From Bacteroidetes bacterium UBA7662 (GTDB lineage: Bacteria; Bacteroidota; Bacteroidia; UBA7662): a DNA stretch of 64,000 nucleotides. Every line of letters starts with the position of its first letter. Positions within the stretch are counted from its first letter, which is position 1. Position numbers and translations under genes: made by a program. The notes beneath the pieces were generated by a model, which saw only the letters and a list, made by a program, of their open reading frames with translations, searched no databases and had not been told where the DNA came from. This document shows positions 24,783 through 33,048 of the stretch, one piece after another. The stretch is taken from contig DLHS01000014.1 in the NCBI GenBank assembly GCA_002483345.1, forward strand, positions 72,379 through 136,378, given 5' to 3'.

Positions 24783-26004
24783 AGGGTTTCATACTGGGTG
24801 AATGGTCTTTCAGGTCTTCCGGGGTGATGGCAGGTAATACACTTTCTGCGCGGTTGAGTAAAAACACCATAAAACTTCGCCACAAAAGCATGGCGGGAGG
24901 AATACGCTCTACGATCATCGAAAAAAGGCTCACAGGGTAGAACGGGATGTCGCCGGTGCCGTCCCGGTTGAGGTCGTAACCCTGGTATTTGTCCCAGTAG
25001 TTATGGTCGGTCGTATTCAGTACCAGGCTGCCATTGGTGGCTATGTCGAAGGTGTTGCCGATAAAGTTATTCCGGTGGAAGCTGTTGCCGTCGCAACTGG
25101 CTTGTAGCTGGACCGCCCAGCCGTTGTTTTTGAATGTGTTTCGCTCAAATCGGGTGCGACTGGTGCCTTCCATATAAACACCGCTGGTATTGCCGGTGAA
25201 CCGGTTGTTGAGTACTTCGCTGTCGCGGATGTCTTTCAGCAGTAGTCCGTAAGATGAAGCACCCCAGTTCTGGTCAAATGTATTGCCTTCCATATGTACC
25301 CTGGCTGTATACATTACGGCTACCCCGGCGCCGTTGTTGCGAAAGGTATTATTACGGTAACTGTTGTCGTTTGAAAACATGAAGTGCAGACCGTAACGTT
25401 TGTTTTTATAGCTGTAATTGGACTGAATGCTTGTTTTGGTCACAAACTCAAAATAAATGCCGTCGCGGTGACCTTCTATTCTATTCCGGTGGATCCGGGC
25501 GCTGTGGCATTTCCACAGATGGATGCCATTACCCAGTTCATACTCCAGTAGTGAGCTGGCTTTCAGCTGATTGTGGTGGATATGCACAAAATTGCTTTTC
25601 GATACATGAATGCCAAAAAAAGTTTCAGAGAACTCATTGTGACTTACCTCCAGAAAATCTGCCCCCTGGGCCTTTAAACCTGCATAATCATCTATGTTAG
25701 AGCGGCCGGAGCGCTCGAAACGAAAACCGCTGACTTTTACCCTGGCCGCTTGGATGGTCAGAATTTCATATTTACCCTCCCCATCCAGCACCGGTTTGTT
25801 TTTACCCAGCAGTGTCATGGATTTCTGAATAAGCAGATTGCCACTCCGGTGACGCCCGCCGATGACCACGACCGTATCGCCGTTCTTTGCCAGACCGATA
25901 GCGCCTGCCAGGCTCAGCCTGCTTGCCGGACTTACTTCCAGCACACGGGCGTATGTGCAGCCGGGAAAAATGATTAAAAGAAAGAGCAGCGTCCGGAAAT
26001 ACAT
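24769..26004 (-). CDS. nosD: NosD, periplasmic beta-helix maturation factor
   Basis: A 411-residue exported protein: signal peptide ending near GCTYA, then a right-handed beta-helix made of repeated N-x-F and N-x-I turns (for example SNDNSYRNNTFRNNGAGVAV), and a C-terminal DHNYWDKYQGYDLNRDGTGD motif characteristic of NosD. It works with NosF and NosY to build the copper-sulfur centre of NosZ. It begins one base after the nosL stop. Confidence 0.93.
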   Translation of the reverse strand: MYFRTLLFLLIIFPGCTYARVLEVSPASRLSLAGAIGLAKNGDTVVVIGGRHRSGNLLIQKSMTLLGKNKPVLDGEGKYEILTIQAARVKVSGFRFERSGRSNIDDYAGLKAQGADFLEVSHNEFSETFFGIHVSKSNFVHIHHNQLKASSLLEYELGNGIHLWKCHSARIHRNRIEGHRDGIYFEFVTKTSIQSNYSYKNKRYGLHFMFSNDNSYRNNTFRNNGAGVAVMYTARVHMEGNTFDQNWGASSYGLLLKDIRDSEVLNNRFTGNTSGVYMEGTSRTRFERNTFKNNGWAVQLQASCDGNSFHRNNFIGNTFDIATNGSLVLNTTDHNYWDKYQGYDLNRDGTGDIPFYPVSLFSMIVERIPPAMLLWRSFMVFLLNRAESVLPAITPEDLKDHSPSMKPYDLR

Positions 26005-26005
26005 A

Positions 26006-26446
26006 TCAGTCGAACAGTGCAGCTGTGGCTGCCCAGTTGTGTTGACCGGCAGTCCATTTTTTCTTCATCTTCGAACAGTCTCCTGCATCGCCGAATGCTG
26101 CTACCTGACCGGCCATCGGACTTTTGATGGCCGGAGATTGAAGAAAGCAGGCTGCATCCGCATCAATCAGCGTACCGGGTTTGTTGTAGGCTATCACAAG
26201 CTGCGCAGAGAGCGCATCGTCGCTGATGTTATGCCTTGTTTTATATTTCCAGAGACAGCTGATATCATCGAATTTATAAGCCTTGCCCTTGCGGGTAACC
26301 AGCTCTGCGCCAAAATGCCGGTCACTGATAATCATGCGGCAGTTGTCGCAGGCATCTTCTCCAAAACGGATAGGCTCCGGTCCGCCGCCACAACCGGCGA
26401 AGGCTGACAGGACAAGTAACAAAACAGCAGAGAGCGCTAATTTCAT
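26006..26446 (-). CDS. nosL: NosL, copper chaperone lipoprotein
   Basis: A 146-residue lipoprotein with lipobox FAGC at about 16-19. The Cu(I) site is CDNCRMIISDRHFGAEL, the family signature with the CxxCxM ligands, followed by KGKAYKFDDISCLW. It delivers copper for NosZ assembly. The start overlaps the preceding membrane protein stop by 4 bases. Confidence 0.93.
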   Translation of the reverse strand: MKLALSAVLLLVLSAFAGCGGGPEPIRFGEDACDNCRMIISDRHFGAELVTRKGKAYKFDDISCLWKYKTRHNISDDALSAQLVIAYNKPGTLIDADAACFLQSPAIKSPMAGQVAAFGDAGDCSKMKKKWTAGQHNWAATAALFD

Positions 26447-27030
26447 GATAAGCGTGTTTTTTTATTCATTTTGATATCTAACCAAAGGGCAATGATGACC
26501 AATACCCCGGAAAAACCCAGCGCGATACCACCCCAGTCCGGTGCGGAATAGGCCACAAAATTGAGGAGTTCTTTTGAGCCGATCAGCGGGGGCTGGTAAC
26601 TCATGCCAGGCACTTTGATGGCAGCAGCAGGGTCGAGGTTATGGCCATAATCGTAACCCCACAGGTAAAAATCTGCCAATCCTGCAGCACCGGCCACCAG
26701 CAGTATAATCAGGAAAGCCAGCACGAAAGATCGTTTGGCCAAAAAGGCTGTCAGCAGCCCGAAGGCAATCATCCCTGCCAATATGTAAGGCATATAGGTG
26801 AACTCAGGAAACATTTCCACCTCTATGTGTTTCATGCCGATGTAGTGATTCAGGCCGTTGATAATGTCAACATCGCCGGTAATCTTGTTCAGCCATATTT
26901 TCATGTGGAGCCACTCCGGATACTGAGGTGCCCACATTTCTATCTTCCAGAAAGGGACGAAAAAAGCGATGACCATGAGCAACGATGCCGTAAGGACCAG
27001 CAGGCGCGCGTAAGGATGTATTGTCTTCAT
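26443..27030 (-). CDS. Four-helix membrane protein in the NosB position
   Basis: A 195-residue protein with four hydrophobic helices (about 9-27, 80-98, 102-122 and 164-186). A large periplasmic loop carries PFWKIEMWAPQYPEWL and INGLNHYIGMKHIEV, with several His and Met residues able to bind metal or heme. It directly follows nosZ, where clade II operons usually encode the membrane protein NosB, so it may be a functional counterpart, but I cannot show homology by eye. An alternative is a subunit that anchors the electron donor. Confidence 0.65.
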   Translation of the reverse strand: MKTIHPYARLLVLTASLLMVIAFFVPFWKIEMWAPQYPEWLHMKIWLNKITGDVDIINGLNHYIGMKHIEVEMFPEFTYMPYILAGMIAFGLLTAFLAKRSFVLAFLIILLVAGAAGLADFYLWGYDYGHNLDPAAAIKVPGMSYQPPLIGSKELLNFVAYSAPDWGGIALGFSGVLVIIALWLDIKMNKKTRLS

Positions 27031-27070
27031 GGATAAAAAATGAGAGGAGCTGTGCCCGGCACAGCTCCTC
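27031..27070 (-). terminator. Hairpin with T-run between nosZ and downstream nos genes
   Basis: On the minus strand GAGGAGCTGTGCC and GGCACAGCTCCTC pair perfectly over 13 bp (27044-27070), followed by TCATTTTTTATCC leading straight into the next ATG at 27030. It has the form of a rho-independent terminator inside an operon and probably causes partial termination or stabilises nosZ mRNA. Confidence 0.8.
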
Positions 27071-27077
27071 AGGTGAA

Positions 27078-29042
27078 TCAGTTACCGAGTGAATACTTCA
27101 GTGATACATTGCTGCCCGCCGGCGAAACCCGTATGTAACCCTGCATCTCCTGGTGGAGGGCTGAGCAGAAGTCGGTACAATAGAATGGGAATACACCCAC
27201 ACGTTCCGGCACCCATTTCAAGGTTTGGGTGACCCCCGGCATGATCAGTAGTTCTGCTGTTTTGGCACCTTTTACGGCAAAACCATGGGGTACGTCCCAG
27301 TCCTGTTCCAGATTGGTGACATGGAAATATACTTCATCCCCAATTTTAATACCTTCGATGTTATCCGGGCCAAAGTGAGAGCGGATAGATGTCATGTAAA
27401 CATGTACTTCTTTTCCTTTTCGCTCAATTTTGGTTTCTTCCTCGCTTTTGACGGCATACGGGTGGGTGTTGTCTTCCAGCCTGTAAAATTTCACCTGTTT
27501 TTTCATGATTAGCGCTGCCGGTAATGCTTCTCCATAATGGGGTTCACCAATCGTAGGGAAATCAAGGAGCAGTTTCATTTTTTCTCCGGAAATGTCGTAC
27601 AACTGAGCAGAGTGGCAGAGTTCAGGGCCGGTTGGCAGATAGCGGTCTTTGGTGATTTTGTTGTAGGCCACCAGGTATTTACCGTGCGGTTTGGCGGTCG
27701 GGCCACCAGGAATCATGAGGTGACCAACGGAGTAATAGGTTGGCACACGGTCAATTACTTCCAGTCGTTCGATGTTCCATTTAACAACCTCTGAGGATAC
27801 AAACATCGACGTATAAGCATTGCCTTTACCATCAAATTCGGTATGCAATGGCCCAAGACCTGGTTTTTCAACAATACCATGCAGGGCTGATTCATACTTT
27901 ATCACTGGCATACCGTCGAACTTCCCTTCAAAGTCCTTGTTTTCAATCGCCTTCATCAGTTTCGTGAAAGAGAATACAGGGATCTGCGCAGCCAGTTTAC
28001 CACTGCCGATGATATATTCACCGGTAGGATCCACGTCGGTACCGTGCGGTGATTTGGGGCAGGGGATAAAGTAAGCGATATCAGGAAAATCTTTGATGTT
28101 GAGCTGGATGACTTCTTCCCGTATGGTTGATTTGGCTATTTGGGTGCCATGTTCCAGTTTGTTATGGGCATATCTCGCCTTTACTTTGATACCTTTTCCG
28201 GCTTTGATATACTCCTCCGCTTTTTTCCAGTTCACAGCCAGGATGAAGTCTTTATCCTTTTGTGAGGCGTTTACTTCCAGCAGGGTGTGGGCAAGTTCGG
28301 TATTGTAGGTAGAGAAGAAAAACCAGCCATGCGATTTGCCTTTACCGGCACGGGCCAGGTCAAAGTTTACACCTGGTGTCACCAGCTGGAAGGCGATGGA
28401 AAGTGCACCGTCTTCGGGAGCGATACGGACAAAGCTGATGGTGCCCTTGAAGTTCTCCTTATAAGTGTCGATAGGTACATCCCGCTGCTTATCGTCACCA
28501 ATAGGCACCGAAAAACGCGAACTGGCTACGAGATATTCCGTATTCTCGGTGATGAAAGGAGAGGAGTGGTTACCCCCGCTGTTTGGAATTTCAAGGATTT
28601 CGGCCGTTTCAAAGGTGGTCAGGTCGATACGGGCTACCCGGGGGGTATTATTGGCATTGCCAAAAGCCCAGCGGCCATCGTGCTCGCCTTTGGTGGTTGA
28701 AAGTGCTATGTGGTGCAAATCATCCCAGGGTACAAAACCATTCGATGTATTCAGCATAGGTTTTGATTCTTCACTGTAGCCGTATCCGTTTTCAGGGTGG
28801 ACAGAAAATACAGGGATAATCTTAAACACCCGGCCCGAAGGCAGGCCAACAACACTCATCTGTCCGTTAAATCCCCCGGAAAGGATGTTGTAGAATTCAT
28901 CGTATTTGCCGGGAGCGACATATACTTTGGAAGCAGCATCTCCGGTTTCAACCGAACCGGGAGTTTTAGGTTTACAACCACCCAGAAACAGGGTGCCGAG
29001 TGTAACTGCGGCTATGGTTGTCAGCATTAATTTTTTGGTCAT
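27078..29042 (-). CDS. nosZ: Nitrous-oxide reductase, clade II (Sec-type)
   Basis: A 654-residue copper enzyme reducing N2O to N2 in the periplasm. The leader lacks a twin-arginine motif and ends in a lipobox-like LGGC at about 20-23, so export is by Sec, the mark of clade II. The propeller domain shows CuZ histidine motifs (DDLHHI, EHGTQ, SPHGTDVDP, LHTEFDGKGNAY, KPHGKYLVAYNK). The C-terminal cupredoxin has CuA ligands in VPHGFAV and CTDFCSALHQEM. Upstream genes supply a cytochrome c and a fasciclin lipoprotein; downstream genes are maturation factors. Confidence 0.97.
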   Translation of the reverse strand: MTKKLMLTTIAAVTLGTLFLGGCKPKTPGSVETGDAASKVYVAPGKYDEFYNILSGGFNGQMSVVGLPSGRVFKIIPVFSVHPENGYGYSEESKPMLNTSNGFVPWDDLHHIALSTTKGEHDGRWAFGNANNTPRVARIDLTTFETAEILEIPNSGGNHSSPFITENTEYLVASSRFSVPIGDDKQRDVPIDTYKENFKGTISFVRIAPEDGALSIAFQLVTPGVNFDLARAGKGKSHGWFFFSTYNTELAHTLLEVNASQKDKDFILAVNWKKAEEYIKAGKGIKVKARYAHNKLEHGTQIAKSTIREEVIQLNIKDFPDIAYFIPCPKSPHGTDVDPTGEYIIGSGKLAAQIPVFSFTKLMKAIENKDFEGKFDGMPVIKYESALHGIVEKPGLGPLHTEFDGKGNAYTSMFVSSEVVKWNIERLEVIDRVPTYYSVGHLMIPGGPTAKPHGKYLVAYNKITKDRYLPTGPELCHSAQLYDISGEKMKLLLDFPTIGEPHYGEALPAALIMKKQVKFYRLEDNTHPYAVKSEEETKIERKGKEVHVYMTSIRSHFGPDNIEGIKIGDEVYFHVTNLEQDWDVPHGFAVKGAKTAELLIMPGVTQTLKWVPERVGVFPFYCTDFCSALHQEMQGYIRVSPAGSNVSLKYSLGN

Positions 29043-29059
29043 GTCGATATGAATTTGAC

Positions 29060-29611
29060 TTATTTGGGAAGTAATACCTGGTCTATGATGTATACAATGC
29101 CATTCGAAGCTTCAACAGAGCCAAGAACCCTGGCGCCGTTGATGGTGATTTCATCGCCTGATTTAGCCAGGGTGACATTGCCACCGCTAACCTGATTCAG
29201 GCTCATGCCGTCTTTGATCATGTTGGGACGGATAACACCGACATAAACGTGATACTGTAAAATGTCAGCAAGGGCAGTTTTTTGATCGGGTTTGAGCAGA
29301 TTTTCCACTGTTCCGGCCGGTAATTTGTCGAAGGCTTCATTCACCGGTGCAAAAACGGTGAACGGACCTACATTGCTGAGCACATCTACCAGCTCGGCTG
29401 CCTTCACTGCCGTCACCAGCGTAGTGTGATCGGCCGAGCCTACGGCAATCTGTACCACATTGGGTTTGGAATCTTCATCCTGAACCGCAGATTGGCCCGC
29501 TGTCAGGTTTTCATCTCCGGAGGAACCTTTTTCTTCAGCAGGCGCCTCGCAACCATACCATATCCCCGCGGAGAGAATCAGTATGCCGATGCTTTTGAAT
29601 AGTTTTTTCAT
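29060..29611 (-). CDS. Fasciclin-domain lipoprotein
   Basis: A 183-residue lipoprotein (lipobox WYGC at about 18-21). A Glu/Ser/Asp-rich linker precedes one FAS1 domain (about 50-183) with the H1 and H2 family motifs VGPFTVFAPVNEAFDKLP and NGIVYIIDQVLLP. Fasciclin domains mediate protein contacts at surfaces. Its place between the cytochrome c and nosZ is unusual and suggests a scaffold or docking role for periplasmic electron transfer; that is inference. Confidence 0.88.
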   Translation of the reverse strand: MKKLFKSIGILILSAGIWYGCEAPAEEKGSSGDENLTAGQSAVQDEDSKPNVVQIAVGSADHTTLVTAVKAAELVDVLSNVGPFTVFAPVNEAFDKLPAGTVENLLKPDQKTALADILQYHVYVGVIRPNMIKDGMSLNQVSGGNVTLAKSGDEITINGARVLGSVEASNGIVYIIDQVLLPK

Positions 29612-29624
29612 AGGGTTTATAGAC

Positions 29625-30092
29625 TCATTTGGTGAGGTCGTTGCTTCTCATGAAGGCTACAATGGCCTTGGCTTCATCTTCCGAGACATTCTGGTTGGGC
29701 ATACGCACCAAACAGATTTCGAGTTGCGACTGCAACACCGGATCCTTGTCAATCATGGGGTCAGGGTTGGTGATGAAGTTCATTAGCCAGGCACCTGTAT
29801 GACGGTCAGTTACTCCCTTCCAGCCGGGACCTACAAGTCTTTCGTCTGTCATTTTGTGGCACGATCTGCATTTTGAACCGGCGATTTTATCACCGTTGGC
29901 TATCAGCTCCGGGTCAGGTGTTTCCGGGAAGACATAATCATCGTATGGGCCGATACCCCGGTTCGGGTCATATTCGGCTGTGGCAGGCACCTCTTGAGAG
30001 GCTGCTTCCTGTTGGCTGTCGGAGGAACCGCTGCCACCGCAGGCAACAAGTAACGCAAAAAGAGGGGCGATCAGGAGGAATGATTTTTTCAT
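29625..30092 (-). CDS. Cytochrome c lipoprotein, probable NosZ electron donor
   Basis: A 155-residue lipoprotein with lipobox LVAC at about 15-18, a Ser/Gln/Glu-rich linker and a single class I cytochrome c domain: heme site CRSCHKM (about 77-83), GPGWKGVTDRHTGAW and a distal Met in VRMPNQNVSEDEAKA. It is the first gene of the nos operon, downstream of an FNR-like box, and is the obvious candidate to feed electrons to the CuA site of NosZ. Confidence 0.88.
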   Translation of the reverse strand: MKKSFLLIAPLFALLVACGGSGSSDSQQEAASQEVPATAEYDPNRGIGPYDDYVFPETPDPELIANGDKIAGSKCRSCHKMTDERLVGPGWKGVTDRHTGAWLMNFITNPDPMIDKDPVLQSQLEICLVRMPNQNVSEDEAKAIVAFMRSNDLTK

Positions 30093-30112
30093 GTACAGTC
30101 ATTTAATGGATA

Positions 30113-30120
30113 CAAATATC
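30113..30120 (-). promoter_or_regulatory. -7 promoter box of the nos operon
   Basis: Minus-strand GATATTTG matches TAnnTTTG at all but the first base, 21 bases upstream of the cytochrome start. A transcript would begin near 30108-30109. Confidence 0.5.
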
Positions 30121-30139
30121 TGTTTATCCTTAAATCGGT

Positions 30140-30159
30140 TTTATGATTCAAATCATAAA
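30140..30159 (-). promoter_or_regulatory. FNR/DNR-type activator box
   Basis: TTTATGAT-TCAA-ATCATAAA is a perfect 8-bp inverted repeat with a 4-base centre, containing the TGAT-N4-ATCA core of Crp/Fnr-type sites. Its centre is about 41 bases upstream of the predicted start of transcription, the classical class II activator position. The Crp/Fnr protein at 21091 is a candidate ligand. Confidence 0.7.
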
Positions 30160-30297
30160 CCGGAAAATATCCGTATGTAATTCATAATCAATTATTTAAC
30201 GGTATATTCTGCTGAGAAGCTGAATATGCGTGTCACCGTATACCAACTGCTGGCCCTTTAGGTATCCGTAAAAGAGGGAATAATTGACCCGGTTATA

Positions 30298-31599
30298 TTA
30301 TTTGCCGACCACCACAGACGTATCCATACGGTGGCTGTTTTTAAGCTTACGAAAGAGCCTGATACAAAAAACCAATAACAGCAAAGCGGCGATAATACCG
30401 AAGCTAAACGCGAGCACCAGCCAGGGTTGATGTTGCGTTTTCAGAGTTTGAAAAGCTATATGATCCCGTAACAGTCCGGTTCGGAGCCCTATGAAAAGGA
30501 GCGACCCGAGGAAGAGGCCGGTGAACCACTGAAATCCGTTGATAAGCCTGAAGTCAGCAGATGAAAAAAAATGTCCCGGAACATGATAGCTGATAGCCGC
30601 CAGCAAGATCAGGGTATTGATTCCTATGGTTGTTCCCATAGCATGAGCCACCGTCACATGGGTGCCGTGCGTGTAGTAATTTAAGGCAGGCACAGATATT
30701 AAAATGGCGGGCAGCAGATTGACCACCACCCAGACATCCGCATACTGCAAAAGACGGTCTGTAAGGCCAATCGCACGGGGCCTTCGGTAGTCGTATAGCA
30801 ATTTAGCCAGCAATAGGATTTCAGTCATGCTGACATAATACCCCAGTTGCAGCAACCAGCCGGCAACCGGTGCTGAATAGATGTGGTGCGACCAGTTAAA
30901 CATCAGATTGGTCAAACTGAGCAGGTAAATGGCTGTTTCGGTTTTGGTAGCAGGTACTGCATCGCTGGTTTGGTTCAGTCGCCTCCCCAACCAGATGGCT
31001 GTGCCGTAAACCAGCATATTCCAGGAGCCGACCAATGAACCGTAAGATTTCCACTGCAGGCTGAGTTCGCGAACCGGCTGCTGCTGAACGGCTGGAAGAT
31101 GCCAGAAAAGTGATTCCAGGAAAGTAAAGGCGAAAAAAACCACACCGGTGAGCCACATCCAGCGGTAGATGGGCATGGTTTTTTTCCAGGGGATTCCGGC
31201 AAGCGTTTCCCGTCCGAAAAGAAACCAGACCAGTAAAATACCGGTGATAAAAACCGGAGGGAATTCCCAGTATTCCCTGCCCCCGAAATAACCCAGTACA
31301 TAGGAAAGCAGGATAGCCAACCCGAGGATAAGATACAGCCAGAGGAGCCTGTTATGGTTTTTCTGTTCGTTTTCCGGCCTGTTTTCGGCCAATGCAAGCC
31401 GGATAATGCCAATGGCTGCAGCAAAAATCCACCCCAGCGCACTGCTCACATGCAGGGGTCGGAGTTTGCGAAACGAGAGATAGGCATCCATCCGGGCATC
31501 TCCCATATAACGGATGGAGGCCAGTATGCCCAGGAAAAGGGTGAGACTTAGCGCGGCCACGGCCAGAAGCAACCACAAACGATTGTTATTCTTTTTCAT
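30298..31599 (-). CDS. NorB-like heme-copper-oxidase superfamily subunit, divergent
   Basis: A 433-residue protein with about 12 membrane helices, paired with a NorC-type cytochrome. It keeps H50 (LRPLHVSSALGW), the paired H238-H239 (NWSHHIYSAP) and H319 (VTVAHAMGTTIG). By eye, the place of the third active-site His (VHLWVEG in classical NorB) reads VGSWNML, and the second His of the AHGH motif is Met321. It may therefore be a variant NO reductase or a paralogue with another task. The start overlaps norC by 14 bases; it is the last gene of the NO-stress operon. Confidence 0.75.
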   Translation of the reverse strand: MKKNNNRLWLLLAVAALSLTLFLGILASIRYMGDARMDAYLSFRKLRPLHVSSALGWIFAAAIGIIRLALAENRPENEQKNHNRLLWLYLILGLAILLSYVLGYFGGREYWEFPPVFITGILLVWFLFGRETLAGIPWKKTMPIYRWMWLTGVVFFAFTFLESLFWHLPAVQQQPVRELSLQWKSYGSLVGSWNMLVYGTAIWLGRRLNQTSDAVPATKTETAIYLLSLTNLMFNWSHHIYSAPVAGWLLQLGYYVSMTEILLLAKLLYDYRRPRAIGLTDRLLQYADVWVVVNLLPAILISVPALNYYTHGTHVTVAHAMGTTIGINTLILLAAISYHVPGHFFSSADFRLINGFQWFTGLFLGSLLFIGLRTGLLRDHIAFQTLKTQHQPWLVLAFSFGIIAALLLLVFCIRLFRKLKNSHRMDTSVVVGK

Positions 31600-31990
31600 C
31601 CGACCTTAGATTGCGTCTTGCGGCATTGTCTGCCATCCCGACTTCCTTTAAATAAACAGCCAGTTGTTGTGCTTCTGATTCACTTACCCCCAAAGCTGGC
31701 ATACCCTGAGAGCCATTCAGTATAAAGGCCAACACATAACCTTCCGACTTTCCGTGCTGGTCGAAAATGTTGGTGAGTTCAGGACCTAAATACCCACCCA
31801 GCTTAAACAGCTGATGGCAACTCTGACAGTTGTACTTCGCCCATACTTCCCGGCCTTTTAAACCCGTGTCACTGAGTGAAACACCCGGTATATGGCTGTT
31901 GTCGGAGGTGACAAAATAGAGCTGCGCACAATAGACAAGGTAAACTGCCAGAAGCAGACCGGTCAGCGATTTATAGTTCAGATAGCTCAT
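31586..31990 (-). CDS. norC: NorC-like membrane cytochrome c
   Basis: A 134-residue protein with one N-terminal membrane helix (about 10-27), then a cytochrome c domain with heme site NCQSCHQLFKLGGYLGPELTN, the sequence pattern of NorC, and a distal Met in GMPALGVSESEAQ. It would carry electrons to the NorB-like subunit encoded immediately downstream. It overlaps the MbnH gene by 4 bases. Confidence 0.88.
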   Translation of the reverse strand: MSYLNYKSLTGLLLAVYLVYCAQLYFVTSDNSHIPGVSLSDTGLKGREVWAKYNCQSCHQLFKLGGYLGPELTNIFDQHGKSEGYVLAFILNGSQGMPALGVSESEAQQLAVYLKEVGMADNAARRNLRSDEKE

Positions 31991-33048
31991 GGCAGTGGGT
32001 TTTGGAGGTAACTGCTGTCGGTTAACGTATGGAGAAACGCGACCAGATCAGCCTTTTCCAGGGGAGTAAGCTGTAAACCCGGAACACTGTGTTGTTTGTA
32101 AAAAAGCGGATCAAGATTGGGAGAGGTCTGAACCCCACTGCTGTAAAATTCTACTACTGCTTCCATATCCGGAAACCTGCCATCATGCATATAAGGAGCG
32201 GTGAGCGCAATATTCCGCAGACTTGGGGTGGCGAATTTACCCCGATCATGGTTTGTCCCGGTGAATAGCCCCCTGCCTTCATGCCTTCCCGAAGGTGTCT
32301 TTTCCAGGCCGATGTCGTGAAAGTCATGGTCGGTGAAAAACGGAGGGGTGTGGCAATGGAAACACTCGCCCCGTTCAGAAAAGAAGAGGAAATATCCCCG
32401 CAATGCAGCTGCTGAAAGATCTGTCTGACCCAGCCGGAAGCGGTCGAAGGAGCTGTTGGCCGAGACCAGCGACCTCAGGAATTGCGCCAGCGCTTTGGTG
32501 ATCAGATCGGGTAGGGTGTCGGGGTAGTTGGCTATGCTGACCCCGAAGGATTCGTAAAAACGCCGGGGATAGGATGCATGCCGGATCAACCTGGTTTTCA
32601 TGGCTGTCATATCCGTATTGAAGAAGTCGGGGCCAAAATCGGCATGCGGGACATCTTCCAGCAACGCTTCATTGCCGGTCCAGTTATAGGCATGTTTCCA
32701 CCCCAGGTTCTGATGCGGCATAATCTCATAAAATCTGCCGGTATCCAACCCTACTACCAGCCGGTCAGCTGTAAACGCCCGCTGCTGCCAATGGCAGGAC
32801 GAACAGGATCGTCCGTTTTCAGAAAGGATGTTGTCATAATACAGTGAGCGCCCCAGCCTAACACCTTCGGCCGTCATCAGGTTATGGGCTGGCTGCCACA
32901 TGACGGGAAAAAAAGGTGGCCGGGGGGAGGCCAGCACGGTGGGATTAAATACCCAGTCATCTTCCTTGATCACCACCTCTTCGTGCCGGCACCCCAGCGA
33001 GGTTCCGATCAGGAAAAGGGCTGTCAGGTATTTAATGGTTGAATACAT
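31987..33048 (-). CDS. MbnH-type di-heme peroxidase-family enzyme
   Basis: A 353-residue lipoprotein (lipobox SLGC at about 17-20) of the CcpA/MauG superfamily. It has two c-type heme sites, CSSCHWQQRAF (about 81-91) and CFHCHTPPFFTDHDFHDIG (about 233-251), and the C-terminal LRNIALTAPYMHDGRFPDMEAV signature. The gene directly upstream encodes an MbnP-like protein, and in known MbnH/MbnP pairs the di-heme enzyme oxidises a Trp of MbnP to kynurenine to make a copper site. That role is more likely here than simple peroxide removal. Confidence 0.82.
   Translation of the reverse strand: MYSTIKYLTALFLIGTSLGCRHEEVVIKEDDWVFNPTVLASPRPPFFPVMWQPAHNLMTAEGVRLGRSLYYDNILSENGRSCSSCHWQQRAFTADRLVVGLDTGRFYEIMPHQNLGWKHAYNWTGNEALLEDVPHADFGPDFFNTDMTAMKTRLIRHASYPRRFYESFGVSIANYPDTLPDLITKALAQFLRSLVSANSSFDRFRLGQTDLSAAALRGYFLFFSERGECFHCHTPPFFTDHDFHDIGLEKTPSGRHEGRGLFTGTNHDRGKFATPSLRNIALTAPYMHDGRFPDMEAVVEFYSSGVQTSPNLDPLFYKQHSVPGLQLTPLEKADLVAFLHTLTDSSYLQNPLP

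Noticed and set aside
30298..31599. Calling the NorB-like gene a confirmed NO reductase
   Set aside because: Two histidines expected as metal ligands appear to be replaced, so only superfamily membership is claimed.
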